Positions 1-5,694 of a stretch of DNA of 9,247 nt are shown here, one piece after another. The stretch spans positions 284 to 9,530 of the forward strand of contig PLGA01000298.1 in NCBI GenBank assembly GCA_003139735.1, written 5' to 3'. The position numbers and the translations under genes were made by a program. How positions within the stretch are numbered: the stretch's first letter is position 1; every line of letters begins with the position of its first letter. Under the pieces are notes generated by a model. It saw only the letters and a program-made list of their open reading frames with translations, was not told where the DNA came from and did not search any database. The stretch comes from Bryobacterales bacterium (GTDB lineage: Bacteria > Acidobacteriota > Terriglobia > Bryobacterales > Bryobacteraceae).

Positions 1-260
1 AGCTGGTACCCCACGTACAGCCCGCCAGCGATCATCAGGCCGGCGGCGGCGCGCATCAGCGGCGGATACTTTCCCATGGTGGCGCCGAAGAAGACCACCA
101 CCACGGCGATCGCCGCGTACTCCCTGAAATTCCTGAAGAGGATCCTCCGTTGGAACTTGCGTGCTCTTGCGCGAATCTCATCAAGCGTCATTTGCGTATG
201 CTCCACCTTCTGCCTCCGCCAGACCTCTCCCAGGTCGTCGGGGCGCAGTTCATTCGACAT
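1..260 (-). CDS. Small two-helix membrane protein downstream of ECF sigma factor (partial, runs off left edge)
   Basis: I do not recognise a named family with certainty. The frame is open from an ATG at 260 to the window edge (86 codons, C-terminus missing). The start is chosen because an AGGAGG-type Shine-Dalgarno sits 5 bases upstream inside the end of the sigma gene; the two genes overlap by 11 bases, so translation is probably coupled. Residues 1-45 are charged and hydrophilic, with a DLGEVWRRQ stretch near residues 9-17 and a basic helix (LDEIRARARKFQRR, 26-39). Two hydrophobic segments follow, about 48-62 (AIAVVVVFFGA) and about 68-85, joined by a short loop (GKYPP). This makes a cytosolic N-terminus with a membrane hairpin likely. 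Position directly after an ECF sigma gene suggests a membrane-bound regulator or anti-sigma-like partner. No Cys/His zinc-binding anti-sigma motif is visible, so that role is inference only. Confidence 0.8.
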   Translation of the reverse strand, partial: MSNELRPDDLGEVWRRQKVEHTQMTLDEIRARARKFQRRILFRNFREYAAIAVVVVFFGATMGKYPPLMRAAAGLMIAGGLYVGYQ

Positions 261-801
261 GGGAACCTCCTGCGTGAAATTGGCGAGTCAGGATCGTCTT
301 GATGCGGTGGATCTTGGTCGCCACGTTGCCCGGTGAAAGGCCCGTAATTTCGCCGATCGAGGCCGCGTCCAGCCCTTCCAGATAGGAAAAGATAATCTGC
401 AGGTCGAGCGGCTTGAGCTGACGGATCAACGCCAGCAGGCGTTCCAGCGCTTCGCGCCGGCCGGCGGCGAGCGGGCCGTCGTTGGGGTCGGGCGCGGCTT
501 CGATCTCTTCGAGACCCACCAGAACGGCTGCGTTGGCGCGGCGCTGCCGGATGACGTGCGAAGCGGCGGCGTTGTGGGCCACGCGGTACACCCAGGTGCG
601 CAGCGAGCAGCGCCCATCGAAACCTCCGAAGCTGCGCCACAATGCGAAGTGGATCTCCTGAAGAAGATCGCGCCGCGTGTCGGCATCGGCCTCGTAAGCG
701 CGCGCCAAGCGGTCGAGCGCATCGCCGAACCCGGCCGCCGCCTGCCGGTAGAGATCGTCTTGACTGGACTCGGCGGCCACGGTGGGTTGACCCGCTTTCA
801 C
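250..801 (-). CDS. ECF-family RNA polymerase sigma factor
   Basis: A 183-residue protein, the normal size for an extracytoplasmic-function (group 4) sigma factor, which carries only regions 2 and 4. Region 2 spans about residues 20-88: helix DLLQEIHFALWRSF (45-58) matches the core-binding/-10 recognition segment and SLRTWVYRVAHNAA (66-79) is the typical region 2.3-2.4 sequence. A variable acidic linker (about 96-110) leads to region 4, about 115-172, with a helix-turn-helix at LDAASIGEITGLSPGNVATK (144-163) that should contact the -35 element. The start is the GTG at 801: an in-frame stop lies 33 bases upstream with no ATG between. No Shine-Dalgarno precedes it, and a probable ECF promoter ends 7 bases before it, so the mRNA may be leaderless. 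The gene follows the adenylyltransferase after 50 bases and overlaps the small membrane protein gene. The regulon cannot be told from the sequence. Confidence 0.93.
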   Translation of the reverse strand: MKAGQPTVAAESSQDDLYRQAAAGFGDALDRLARAYEADADTRRDLLQEIHFALWRSFGGFDGRCSLRTWVYRVAHNAAASHVIRQRRANAAVLVGLEEIEAAPDPNDGPLAAGRREALERLLALIRQLKPLDLQIIFSYLEGLDAASIGEITGLSPGNVATKIHRIKTILTRQFHAGGSHVE

Positions 802-808
802 ACTAAGG

Positions 809-836
809 TAGTCGCCGGCGGCGGGATTCTCTTACA
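809..836 (-). promoter_or_regulatory. Probable ECF-type promoter driving the sigma gene (autoregulation)
   Basis: Read on the minus strand, TGTAAG (831-836) and CGACTA (809-814) are separated by exactly 16 bases. This resembles the bipartite ECF promoter pattern, with an AA-containing -35 box and a CGWC/CGAC-type -10 box. Only 7 bases (802-808) separate the -10 box from the GTG at 801, so the expected transcription start falls on or within a base or two of the start codon. That would give a leaderless mRNA and fits the missing Shine-Dalgarno. Self-transcription is usual for ECF sigma genes; here it is inferred from pattern and position only. Confidence 0.5.
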
Positions 837-851
837 GGCCGGCAAAGTTTT

Positions 852-1874
852 TCAACCCACATAGCGCGCGTACAAGCTGCGCGCCAGGCCAGTGTCGCCG
901 ACGCCTTTGATGATCGCGCGGCCGTCGGGGAAAACCGTCAATTCGTACGGCGCGATCACAAAGCGGAGGGCGAACTCGCTGACCCGAACCTCGCCCAGCG
1001 GTTCCAGGCGGGCCTTCAACTCGAGCAGGTCGATGGGCCGTTGGCGCTCGTGAATCTGCACGGCGTTGCGGCCGCACATGCGCACCGGCGGGCTGGCGGA
1101 TTCCTCCAGGTAAGGGAAGCCGCGCCGCCCACAGCAGGGGCATTCGGGGTCGGGCGGCGGCAGATCGATCTGGCGGATGCCGCCCTCCCAAACGTCGATG
1201 GTTGTGATCTTGGCACTGACCAGGTCCGCGTGCCCGGACAGGATTTTCAGGGCGTCCGCCACCTGGAGCGCCGCAACCGCCGCCACGATGGCGTTCAGCA
1301 CGCCGGCCGTCTCGCAGGTGGGTTGGATGCCGGAAGGCGAATTGGGGTAGATGCAGCGAAAGCACGCCGTGCGCCCGGGGACGACCGGCATGGTGACGCC
1401 GTAACTTCCCACTGCGGCGCCGTAGATCCAGGGCTTCGCGCGGCTCACCGCAAAATCGTTGATCAGGTAGCGGGTTTCGAAATTGTCCGTGCCGTCCAGG
1501 ATCAGGTCCGCGTCCCCGAGCAGGTCGGCGACGTTCGAGGCGGTCAGGTCCGTAACCGTGCCGCGTACGCGCACGCCCGAGTTGATGGCCGCAATCCGCC
1601 GTTCGGCGGCCACGGCTTTAGGCAGCGCGGCGGCGGCGTCGGATTCCTCGAAGAGCCACTGGCGCTGGAGGTTGCTCGGCTCCACGTAGTCGCGGTCCAG
1701 AATGGCGATCGAACCCACGCCTGCGCGAGCCAGCGCGGCCGCATGAAAGCTGCCAAGCGCGCCGCAACCTACGATGGCGGCGTGCGCGCGGCCTAGCGCC
1801 TCCTGCCCGCTTTGGCCGATGCCCGCGAACAGGATCTGCCGCGAGTAGCGCTCGGAGTCGGCCGCATTCATCAT
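852..1874 (-). CDS. thiF: ThiF/MoeB/HesA-family sulfur-carrier adenylyltransferase (E1-like)
   Basis: Cytosolic enzyme expected to adenylate the C-terminal glycine of a ubiquitin-like sulfur carrier (ThiS or MoaD type) with ATP, for thiamin thiazole or molybdopterin synthesis. Numbered from the ATG at 1874 (340 aa), it shows the RYSRQ N-terminal motif (9-13), the glycine-rich loop GCGALG (36-41), DRDYVEPSNLQRQ (60-72) with its nucleotide-binding Arg, and GTDNFETRYLIND (128-140) with the Mg/ATP-binding Asp. Two Cys pairs (CFRC 171-174 and CPCC 245-248) form the usual structural zinc site. TCETAG (186-191) supplies the candidate catalytic Cys187. The tail from about 260, with MCGRNAVQI and a closing FPDGRAIIKG...LYARYVG, resembles the extra C-terminal domain of Bacillus-type ThiF rather than short MoeB. 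A TTG at 1889 or the next ATG at 1871 are alternative starts; a GGAG abuts the two ATGs. No carrier protein or thiamin gene lies nearby, so the exact pathway is open. Confidence 0.9.
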   Translation of the reverse strand: MMNAADSERYSRQILFAGIGQSGQEALGRAHAAIVGCGALGSFHAAALARAGVGSIAILDRDYVEPSNLQRQWLFEESDAAAALPKAVAAERRIAAINSGVRVRGTVTDLTASNVADLLGDADLILDGTDNFETRYLINDFAVSRAKPWIYGAAVGSYGVTMPVVPGRTACFRCIYPNSPSGIQPTCETAGVLNAIVAAVAALQVADALKILSGHADLVSAKITTIDVWEGGIRQIDLPPPDPECPCCGRRGFPYLEESASPPVRMCGRNAVQIHERQRPIDLLELKARLEPLGEVRVSEFALRFVIAPYELTVFPDGRAIIKGVGDTGLARSLYARYVG

Positions 1875-1915
1875 CTCCGATGGTAACAAACCTGCTATGA
1901 ACCACTTACGGTATC
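1875..1915. other. Short divergent intergenic region between thiF-like and bamA-like genes
   Basis: Only about 41 bases separate the divergent start codons, so the promoters for both arms must lie here or inside the opposite gene's 5' end. The stretch is more AT-rich than its surroundings. I see only weak boxes on the plus strand (GTAACA at 1883-1888 with TACGGT at 1907-1912, 18-base spacing) and no clear Shine-Dalgarno before the ATG at 1916. I therefore do not call a specific promoter. The tight spacing suggests the two arms could influence each other's transcription. Confidence 0.4.
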
Positions 1916-4912
1916 ATGAACTTCGTGCGCCCGCTGTTAGCCCGTGACCTCTTGGCGTTCCTGCTCCTGGCGTCCGCGCCGCTCGTCTCGCAGGCGCAGG
2001 GGCAAAAGTTCGAGGGGAAGGACGTGGCTTCGATCCAATTCGATCCCGCCACGCAGCCGCTGGCGCCGGAGGCGCTTTCCGAGACCCTGCCGCTCAAGAT
2101 GCATGCGCCGTTGCGGGCCGCGGACGTGCGTGAGAGCATCGAACGCCTGTTTGCCACGGGACGCTATGCCGATATCCAAGTGGATGTGAAGCCCTCAGGC
2201 GACGGCGTGGCCGTGACGTTTCTCACCAAGAATAGTTGGTTCATCGGCGACGTTTCGCTGGCCGGAAATATTTCGAGCCCGCCCAGCCCCGGGCAGTTGG
2301 GGAACGCATCGCGGCTGGATTTGGGCGCTCCCTACTCGGACGCGCAGCTAAAAGGGGCCGTGGCCGGGCAGCGGAGCTTGCTCGAAAGCAATGGCCTGTA
2401 TGGCGCCAAGATTACCCCCACGCTCGATTTCGATAGCGATGCAGACTACCAACAAGTCAACATCCGGTTCAACGTGGAGAGCGGCCGCCGCGCCAAATTT
2501 GGCCCTCCCGTTTTCCTGGGCGATTCGAAGATGGATCCGGCGAGGCTTCTGGCCGCGACCAAGTACCGCCGCTGGGCGATCCACACCTGGAAGCCGGTCA
2601 CCCAAATCCGCGTTCGGCAGGGAATGGACGGCGTGCGCAAGCTTTTCCAAAAAGAAAACCGCCTCGAAGCCAAGGTTTCGCTCGAGTCCCTCCACTACGA
2701 TTCGTCGCTCAACAAGGCCATTCCTACTTTCCGGATCGAGGCCGGCCCGCGCATCCAATTGAACCCCATCGGCGCCAAGATCTCGCCGGGGAAGCTTCAG
2801 GCTTACGTGCCCGTGTTCGAGGAACACTCCGTGGACCACGATCTGCTGGCGGAGGGCGCGCGCACCCTGACGAATTATTTCGAGTCCAAGGGATACTTCG
2901 ACGCGCAGGTGCAGTTCAAGGAGCAGCAGGTCGCGAACGACACGGCCTCCATCGATTTCCTGATCGAAACCGGGCCGCGCCACAAGCTTGAATATATCGG
3001 AATCACGGGCAACAAATACTTCGATTCCGGGACGATTCGCGAACGGCTGCTCCTGCGGACCGCGTCCTTTCTGCAGTTTCCGCACGGGCGCTACAGCGAG
3101 GACCTGGTGAGCCGGGATCAAGCTTCCATCGTCAATCTCTACCAATCGAACGGCTTCCGCGACGCCAAAGTCACGCACCGGCTGGTGGACTCTTATCAGG
3201 GCAAGCCGGACACCATCGCGGTATACCTCGATATCCACGAAGGGCCGCAGTCCATCGTCGCGAGCCTGCAAGTGGACGGCATCGAACACCTCGATCAAGC
3301 CAGTCTGCGCGCGCGCCTCAGCTCCATCGCCGGCCAGCCCTTCAGCGAGTACAACGTCGCCGTGGATCGCGATGCGATCCTGGGGGAGTACTTCGATAAG
3401 GGATTCCCCAACGCGACCTTCGAGTGGAGTTCCAAGCCGGGCGCGCAACCGAACAGCGTGGATCTGCGGTACGTCATCACGGAAGGGCAAGCGCAGTTCG
3501 TGCGCCAGGTAGTGGTCACGGGCTTGAGGATCACGCGCCCCAGCCTGGTGAACCGCACTCTCACGCTGAATCCGGGCGATCCGCTTTCCCCCACGGCGGT
3601 TTCCGACATCCAGCGGCGGCTGTACGATCTGGGCGTGTTCGCGAAAGTGGACGCGGCCATTCAGGACCCCGACGGCGACACCCCCAACAAATACGTGCTC
3701 TATAATCTGGAGGAGGCGCGGCCATACTCGGTGGCGATTGGCTTCGGGGCCCAGTTGGGGAGAATCGGCGGCTGCGATACGTGCCTGGACCAGCCCGCGG
3801 GCGCCACCGGTTTCTCGCCACGCGTCTCGCTGGACCTCACCCGCAGCAATCTTTGGGGCGTTGCGCACAGCATCAGCCTGCGCACGCGCGTTTCCACGCT
3901 CGATCAACGCGCCATCCTGACCTACTCCTGGCCGCGGCTATTCCGCCGCGATAACCTCAACCTTTCCTTTACCGGCCTGTACGAATACTCGAAGGACATT
4001 GTCACGTTCGACTCCAAGAGGGAAGAAGCGTCGGCGCAGATCTCCCAGCGATTTTCAAAAACCATCACCATGTTCTACCGCTTCACCTACCGGAAGGTGA
4101 GCGTGAGCGACCTGAAGGTCACGGACTATTTGATCGGCCAATTGTCGCAGCCCGTGCGCGTCGGCATTCCGTCCTTGAACCTGGTGCAGGACCGCCGCGA
4201 CGATCCGGTGGAACCGCACCGGGGCATCTACAGCACGCTCGACCTGGGCCTCTCCGAGCGGGTCTTCGGCTCGGAGCGCAGTTTTTTCCGGGCCCTGGCG
4301 CGCAACGCCACCTATCACCGGCTGGGGAAGAAACTGGTGCTGGCGCGCAATACGGAATTCGGACAAATCCATGCGTTGAACTACCGTTGCGCCCCCGGCG
4401 ACGCGACTTGCATGCTGAACGCGATTCCGCTGCCCGAGCGGTTTTTCGGGGGCGGCGGAACGTCGATGCGCGGCTTCGCCGAAAACCAGGCCGGCCAGCG
4501 GGATACCGGCAGCGGTTTCCCGCTGGGCGGAACGGCGTTGCTGTTCAACCAGACCGAGCTGCGCTTCCCGCTGATCGGCGAGGATATTGGAGGGGTGCTG
4601 TTTCACGATTGCGGCAACCTCTATTCGAGCCTGAGCAATCTCTCCTTCCGGACGGACCAGCGCAACCTTCACGATTTCGATTACATGGTGCATGCGGTGG
4701 GACTCGGAATCCGCTATCGCACCCCCATCGGACCGGTGCGCGCGGACGTGGCATACGCCATCAATCCGCCCTATTTTTACGGCTTCAACGGCACGGATCA
4801 GCAATTGCTGAACGCGGGCCTGAACCCCTGTCCGCCCAACGCCGCGAACCTGTGCCAGGTGAAAAACTCGGGCCACATTCAGTTTTTTATTTCGATAGGA
4901 CAGACGTTCTGA
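1916..4912 (+). CDS. bamA: Omp85-family outer-membrane assembly protein (BamA-like) with seven POTRA repeats
   Basis: A 998-residue outer-membrane protein of the Omp85/BamA superfamily, which folds and inserts beta-barrel proteins. The signal peptide is residues 1-27, with probable cleavage after SQA. The periplasmic part can be divided into seven POTRA-like units at about 31-106, 107-193, 194-279, 280-354, 356-444, 445-525 and 526-601. They share a recurring pattern: a helix ending in GYFDA, NGLYGA, NGFRDA, KGFPNA or LGVFAK, then a strand pair, then an (E)xGP/EGQ turn before the next unit. The C-terminal barrel is about 604-998, ends in IQFFISIGQTF with the terminal Phe of the beta-signal, and has MRGF (851-854) in place of the conserved loop-6 VRGF. 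Escherichia coli BamA has about 810 residues and five POTRAs. The start is the only ATG after an in-frame stop at 1898. The gene is coupled to the SurA-like and TamB-like genes. It could be the housekeeping BamA, a second Omp85 or a TamA-like partner of TamB. Confidence 0.93.
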   Translation: MNFVRPLLARDLLAFLLLASAPLVSQAQGQKFEGKDVASIQFDPATQPLAPEALSETLPLKMHAPLRAADVRESIERLFATGRYADIQVDVKPSGDGVAVTFLTKNSWFIGDVSLAGNISSPPSPGQLGNASRLDLGAPYSDAQLKGAVAGQRSLLESNGLYGAKITPTLDFDSDADYQQVNIRFNVESGRRAKFGPPVFLGDSKMDPARLLAATKYRRWAIHTWKPVTQIRVRQGMDGVRKLFQKENRLEAKVSLESLHYDSSLNKAIPTFRIEAGPRIQLNPIGAKISPGKLQAYVPVFEEHSVDHDLLAEGARTLTNYFESKGYFDAQVQFKEQQVANDTASIDFLIETGPRHKLEYIGITGNKYFDSGTIRERLLLRTASFLQFPHGRYSEDLVSRDQASIVNLYQSNGFRDAKVTHRLVDSYQGKPDTIAVYLDIHEGPQSIVASLQVDGIEHLDQASLRARLSSIAGQPFSEYNVAVDRDAILGEYFDKGFPNATFEWSSKPGAQPNSVDLRYVITEGQAQFVRQVVVTGLRITRPSLVNRTLTLNPGDPLSPTAVSDIQRRLYDLGVFAKVDAAIQDPDGDTPNKYVLYNLEEARPYSVAIGFGAQLGRIGGCDTCLDQPAGATGFSPRVSLDLTRSNLWGVAHSISLRTRVSTLDQRAILTYSWPRLFRRDNLNLSFTGLYEYSKDIVTFDSKREEASAQISQRFSKTITMFYRFTYRKVSVSDLKVTDYLIGQLSQPVRVGIPSLNLVQDRRDDPVEPHRGIYSTLDLGLSERVFGSERSFFRALARNATYHRLGKKLVLARNTEFGQIHALNYRCAPGDATCMLNAIPLPERFFGGGGTSMRGFAENQAGQRDTGSGFPLGGTALLFNQTELRFPLIGEDIGGVLFHDCGNLYSSLSNLSFRTDQRNLHDFDYMVHAVGLGIRYRTPIGPVRADVAYAINPPYFYGFNGTDQQLLNAGLNPCPPNAANLCQVKNSGHIQFFISIGQTF

Positions 4913-5694
4913 TGCGAAGCGATCCACAGCGCGCGCCTGGTCCGCTCTCGGAACGGGGGACGGAACCGCCGACCGAGCCGCGAACGTCAGAGAGCGGTAG
5001 CCGCCGCCGCCCGCCGACCGAGCCGCGAACGTCAGAGAGCGGTAGCCGCCGCCATTTGAGGGTCCTCCTGGCGTTTGCGCTCCTCTTCCCGCTGCACGGC
5101 GAAATCATCGACCGCATTGCGGTTTCCGTGAGCAACCGCGTAGTCACGGCCAGCGATCTGGACCGCGAAATCCGCGTCACCGCGTTCCTCGATGGAAAGC
5201 CGGCGGATTTCAGCCCGGCCGCGAAACGCGCTACCGCGGAACGCCTTGTCGAGCAGCAGCTCATCCGGCGGGAACTGGAGACCAACCGCTACCCGATGCC
5301 CTCCGCCGCGGATGTGGCCCCGATCCTGGACAAGTTCGAGCGCGACCACTTTAAGGACGTCGCGGATTTCGAGCGCGCCCTGGCTGCGGCCGGCATCACC
5401 GCCCAGGACGTGAAGGACGAACTGCTCTGGCAGCGCGGGCTGCTGTTGTTCATCAATGCGCGGTTTCGGCTCGGGGTGCAGGTGAGCGACCGGCAAATCG
5501 AGGATTATTTCGAGAAGGTGGTCAAACCGGCCGCGCAAGCGGCGCATCCCGGCGCCACCGTCGCTCTCGACGACTACCGCCAGAGCATTGAGGACACTCT
5601 CGCCGGGCCGATGGTGGACCATCAACTCGACGAGTGGCTGAAGGAGGTCCGCGGGCGCACGGACATCGTCTATCACGACGAGGTGTTCCAATGA
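4912..5694 (+). CDS. SurA N-domain-like periplasmic chaperone without a parvulin domain
   Basis: A 260-residue protein. Its core, about 64-200, looks like the SurA N-terminal chaperone domain: IIDRIAVSVSNRVVTASDLD (65-84), then AERLVEQQLIRRELE (109-123), then VSDRQIEDYFE (191-201). The last helix (about 218-247, ending DEWLKEVRGR) matches the C-terminal segment that packs onto this domain in SurA. The region between them is only about 20 residues, so the peptidyl-prolyl isomerase (PpiC/parvulin) domains of full SurA are absent. The likely role is chaperoning unfolded outer-membrane proteins in the periplasm. The ATG at 4912 overlaps the bamA-like stop by one base, with an AGGA about 10 bases upstream. 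Before the hydrophobic segment (VLLAFALLFPLHG, 51-63) lies an odd Arg/Pro/Ser-rich leader of about 48 residues encoded by a tandem repeat. A TTG at 5056 would give a normal short signal peptide but lacks a Shine-Dalgarno. Whether the leader is translated is uncertain. Confidence 0.8.
   Translation: MRSDPQRAPGPLSERGTEPPTEPRTSESGSRRRPPTEPRTSESGSRRHLRVLLAFALLFPLHGEIIDRIAVSVSNRVVTASDLDREIRVTAFLDGKPADFSPAAKRATAERLVEQQLIRRELETNRYPMPSAADVAPILDKFERDHFKDVADFERALAAAGITAQDVKDELLWQRGLLLFINARFRLGVQVSDRQIEDYFEKVVKPAAQAAHPGATVALDDYRQSIEDTLAGPMVDHQLDEWLKEVRGRTDIVYHDEVFQ
4966..5053 (+). repeat. Two exact 43-base direct repeats inside the SurA-like gene's 5' end
   Basis: Copy 1 is 4966-5008 and copy 2 is 5011-5053. 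They are identical and separated by two bases, giving a 45-base period, exactly 15 codons. The shared core includes GACCGAGCCGCGAACGTCAG and GAGAGCGGTAG, followed by CCGCCGCC. Each copy encodes a PPTEPRTSESGSRR peptide, so the frame is kept. An upstream CCGCTCTC (4942-4949) is the reverse complement of GAGAGCGG in both copies (4990-4997 and 5035-5042), so hairpins can form and the element may begin near 4940. From memory, similar sequences recur in Solibacter-type genomes, where the opposite strand reads as LSDVRGS-like peptides in hypothetical proteins. I could not verify this. It looks like a dispersed intergenic repeat that has entered the coding region. Confidence 0.9.

Noticed and set aside
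814..843. GCCGGC...GCCGGC inverted repeat after the thiF-like gene as a terminator
   Set aside because: The arms are only 6 bases with an 18-base loop and no T-run follows. It also overlaps the probable sigma promoter, so it is more likely chance in GC-rich sequence.
1041..1796. Plus-strand open frame (251 codons) opposite the thiF-like gene
   Set aside because: The minus strand carries every ThiF/MoeB motif in order, and this frame is its low-information complement.
1912..1917. TATCAT as a -10 box for the bamA-like gene
   Set aside because: No matching -35 box occurs 16-18 bases upstream, and transcription would begin inside the coding region, past the ATG.
2348..3907. Long minus-strand open frame (519 codons) opposite the bamA-like gene
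   Set aside because: It lies wholly antisense to a gene with clear signal peptide, POTRA and barrel features. Its translation is His/Arg/Val/Ala-rich with no recognisable domain, as expected of a shadow frame in GC-rich DNA.
4387..4911. Possible upstream extension of the SurA-like gene to an ATG at 4387
   Set aside because: This would overlap 525 bases of the conserved bamA-like barrel end. The extension is Arg-rich without a domain, while the ATG at 4912 gives a typical stop-start overlap.
4966..5053. CRISPR array
   Set aside because: There are only two units with a 2-base gap and no spacers, and the repeat lies in frame within a coding region.
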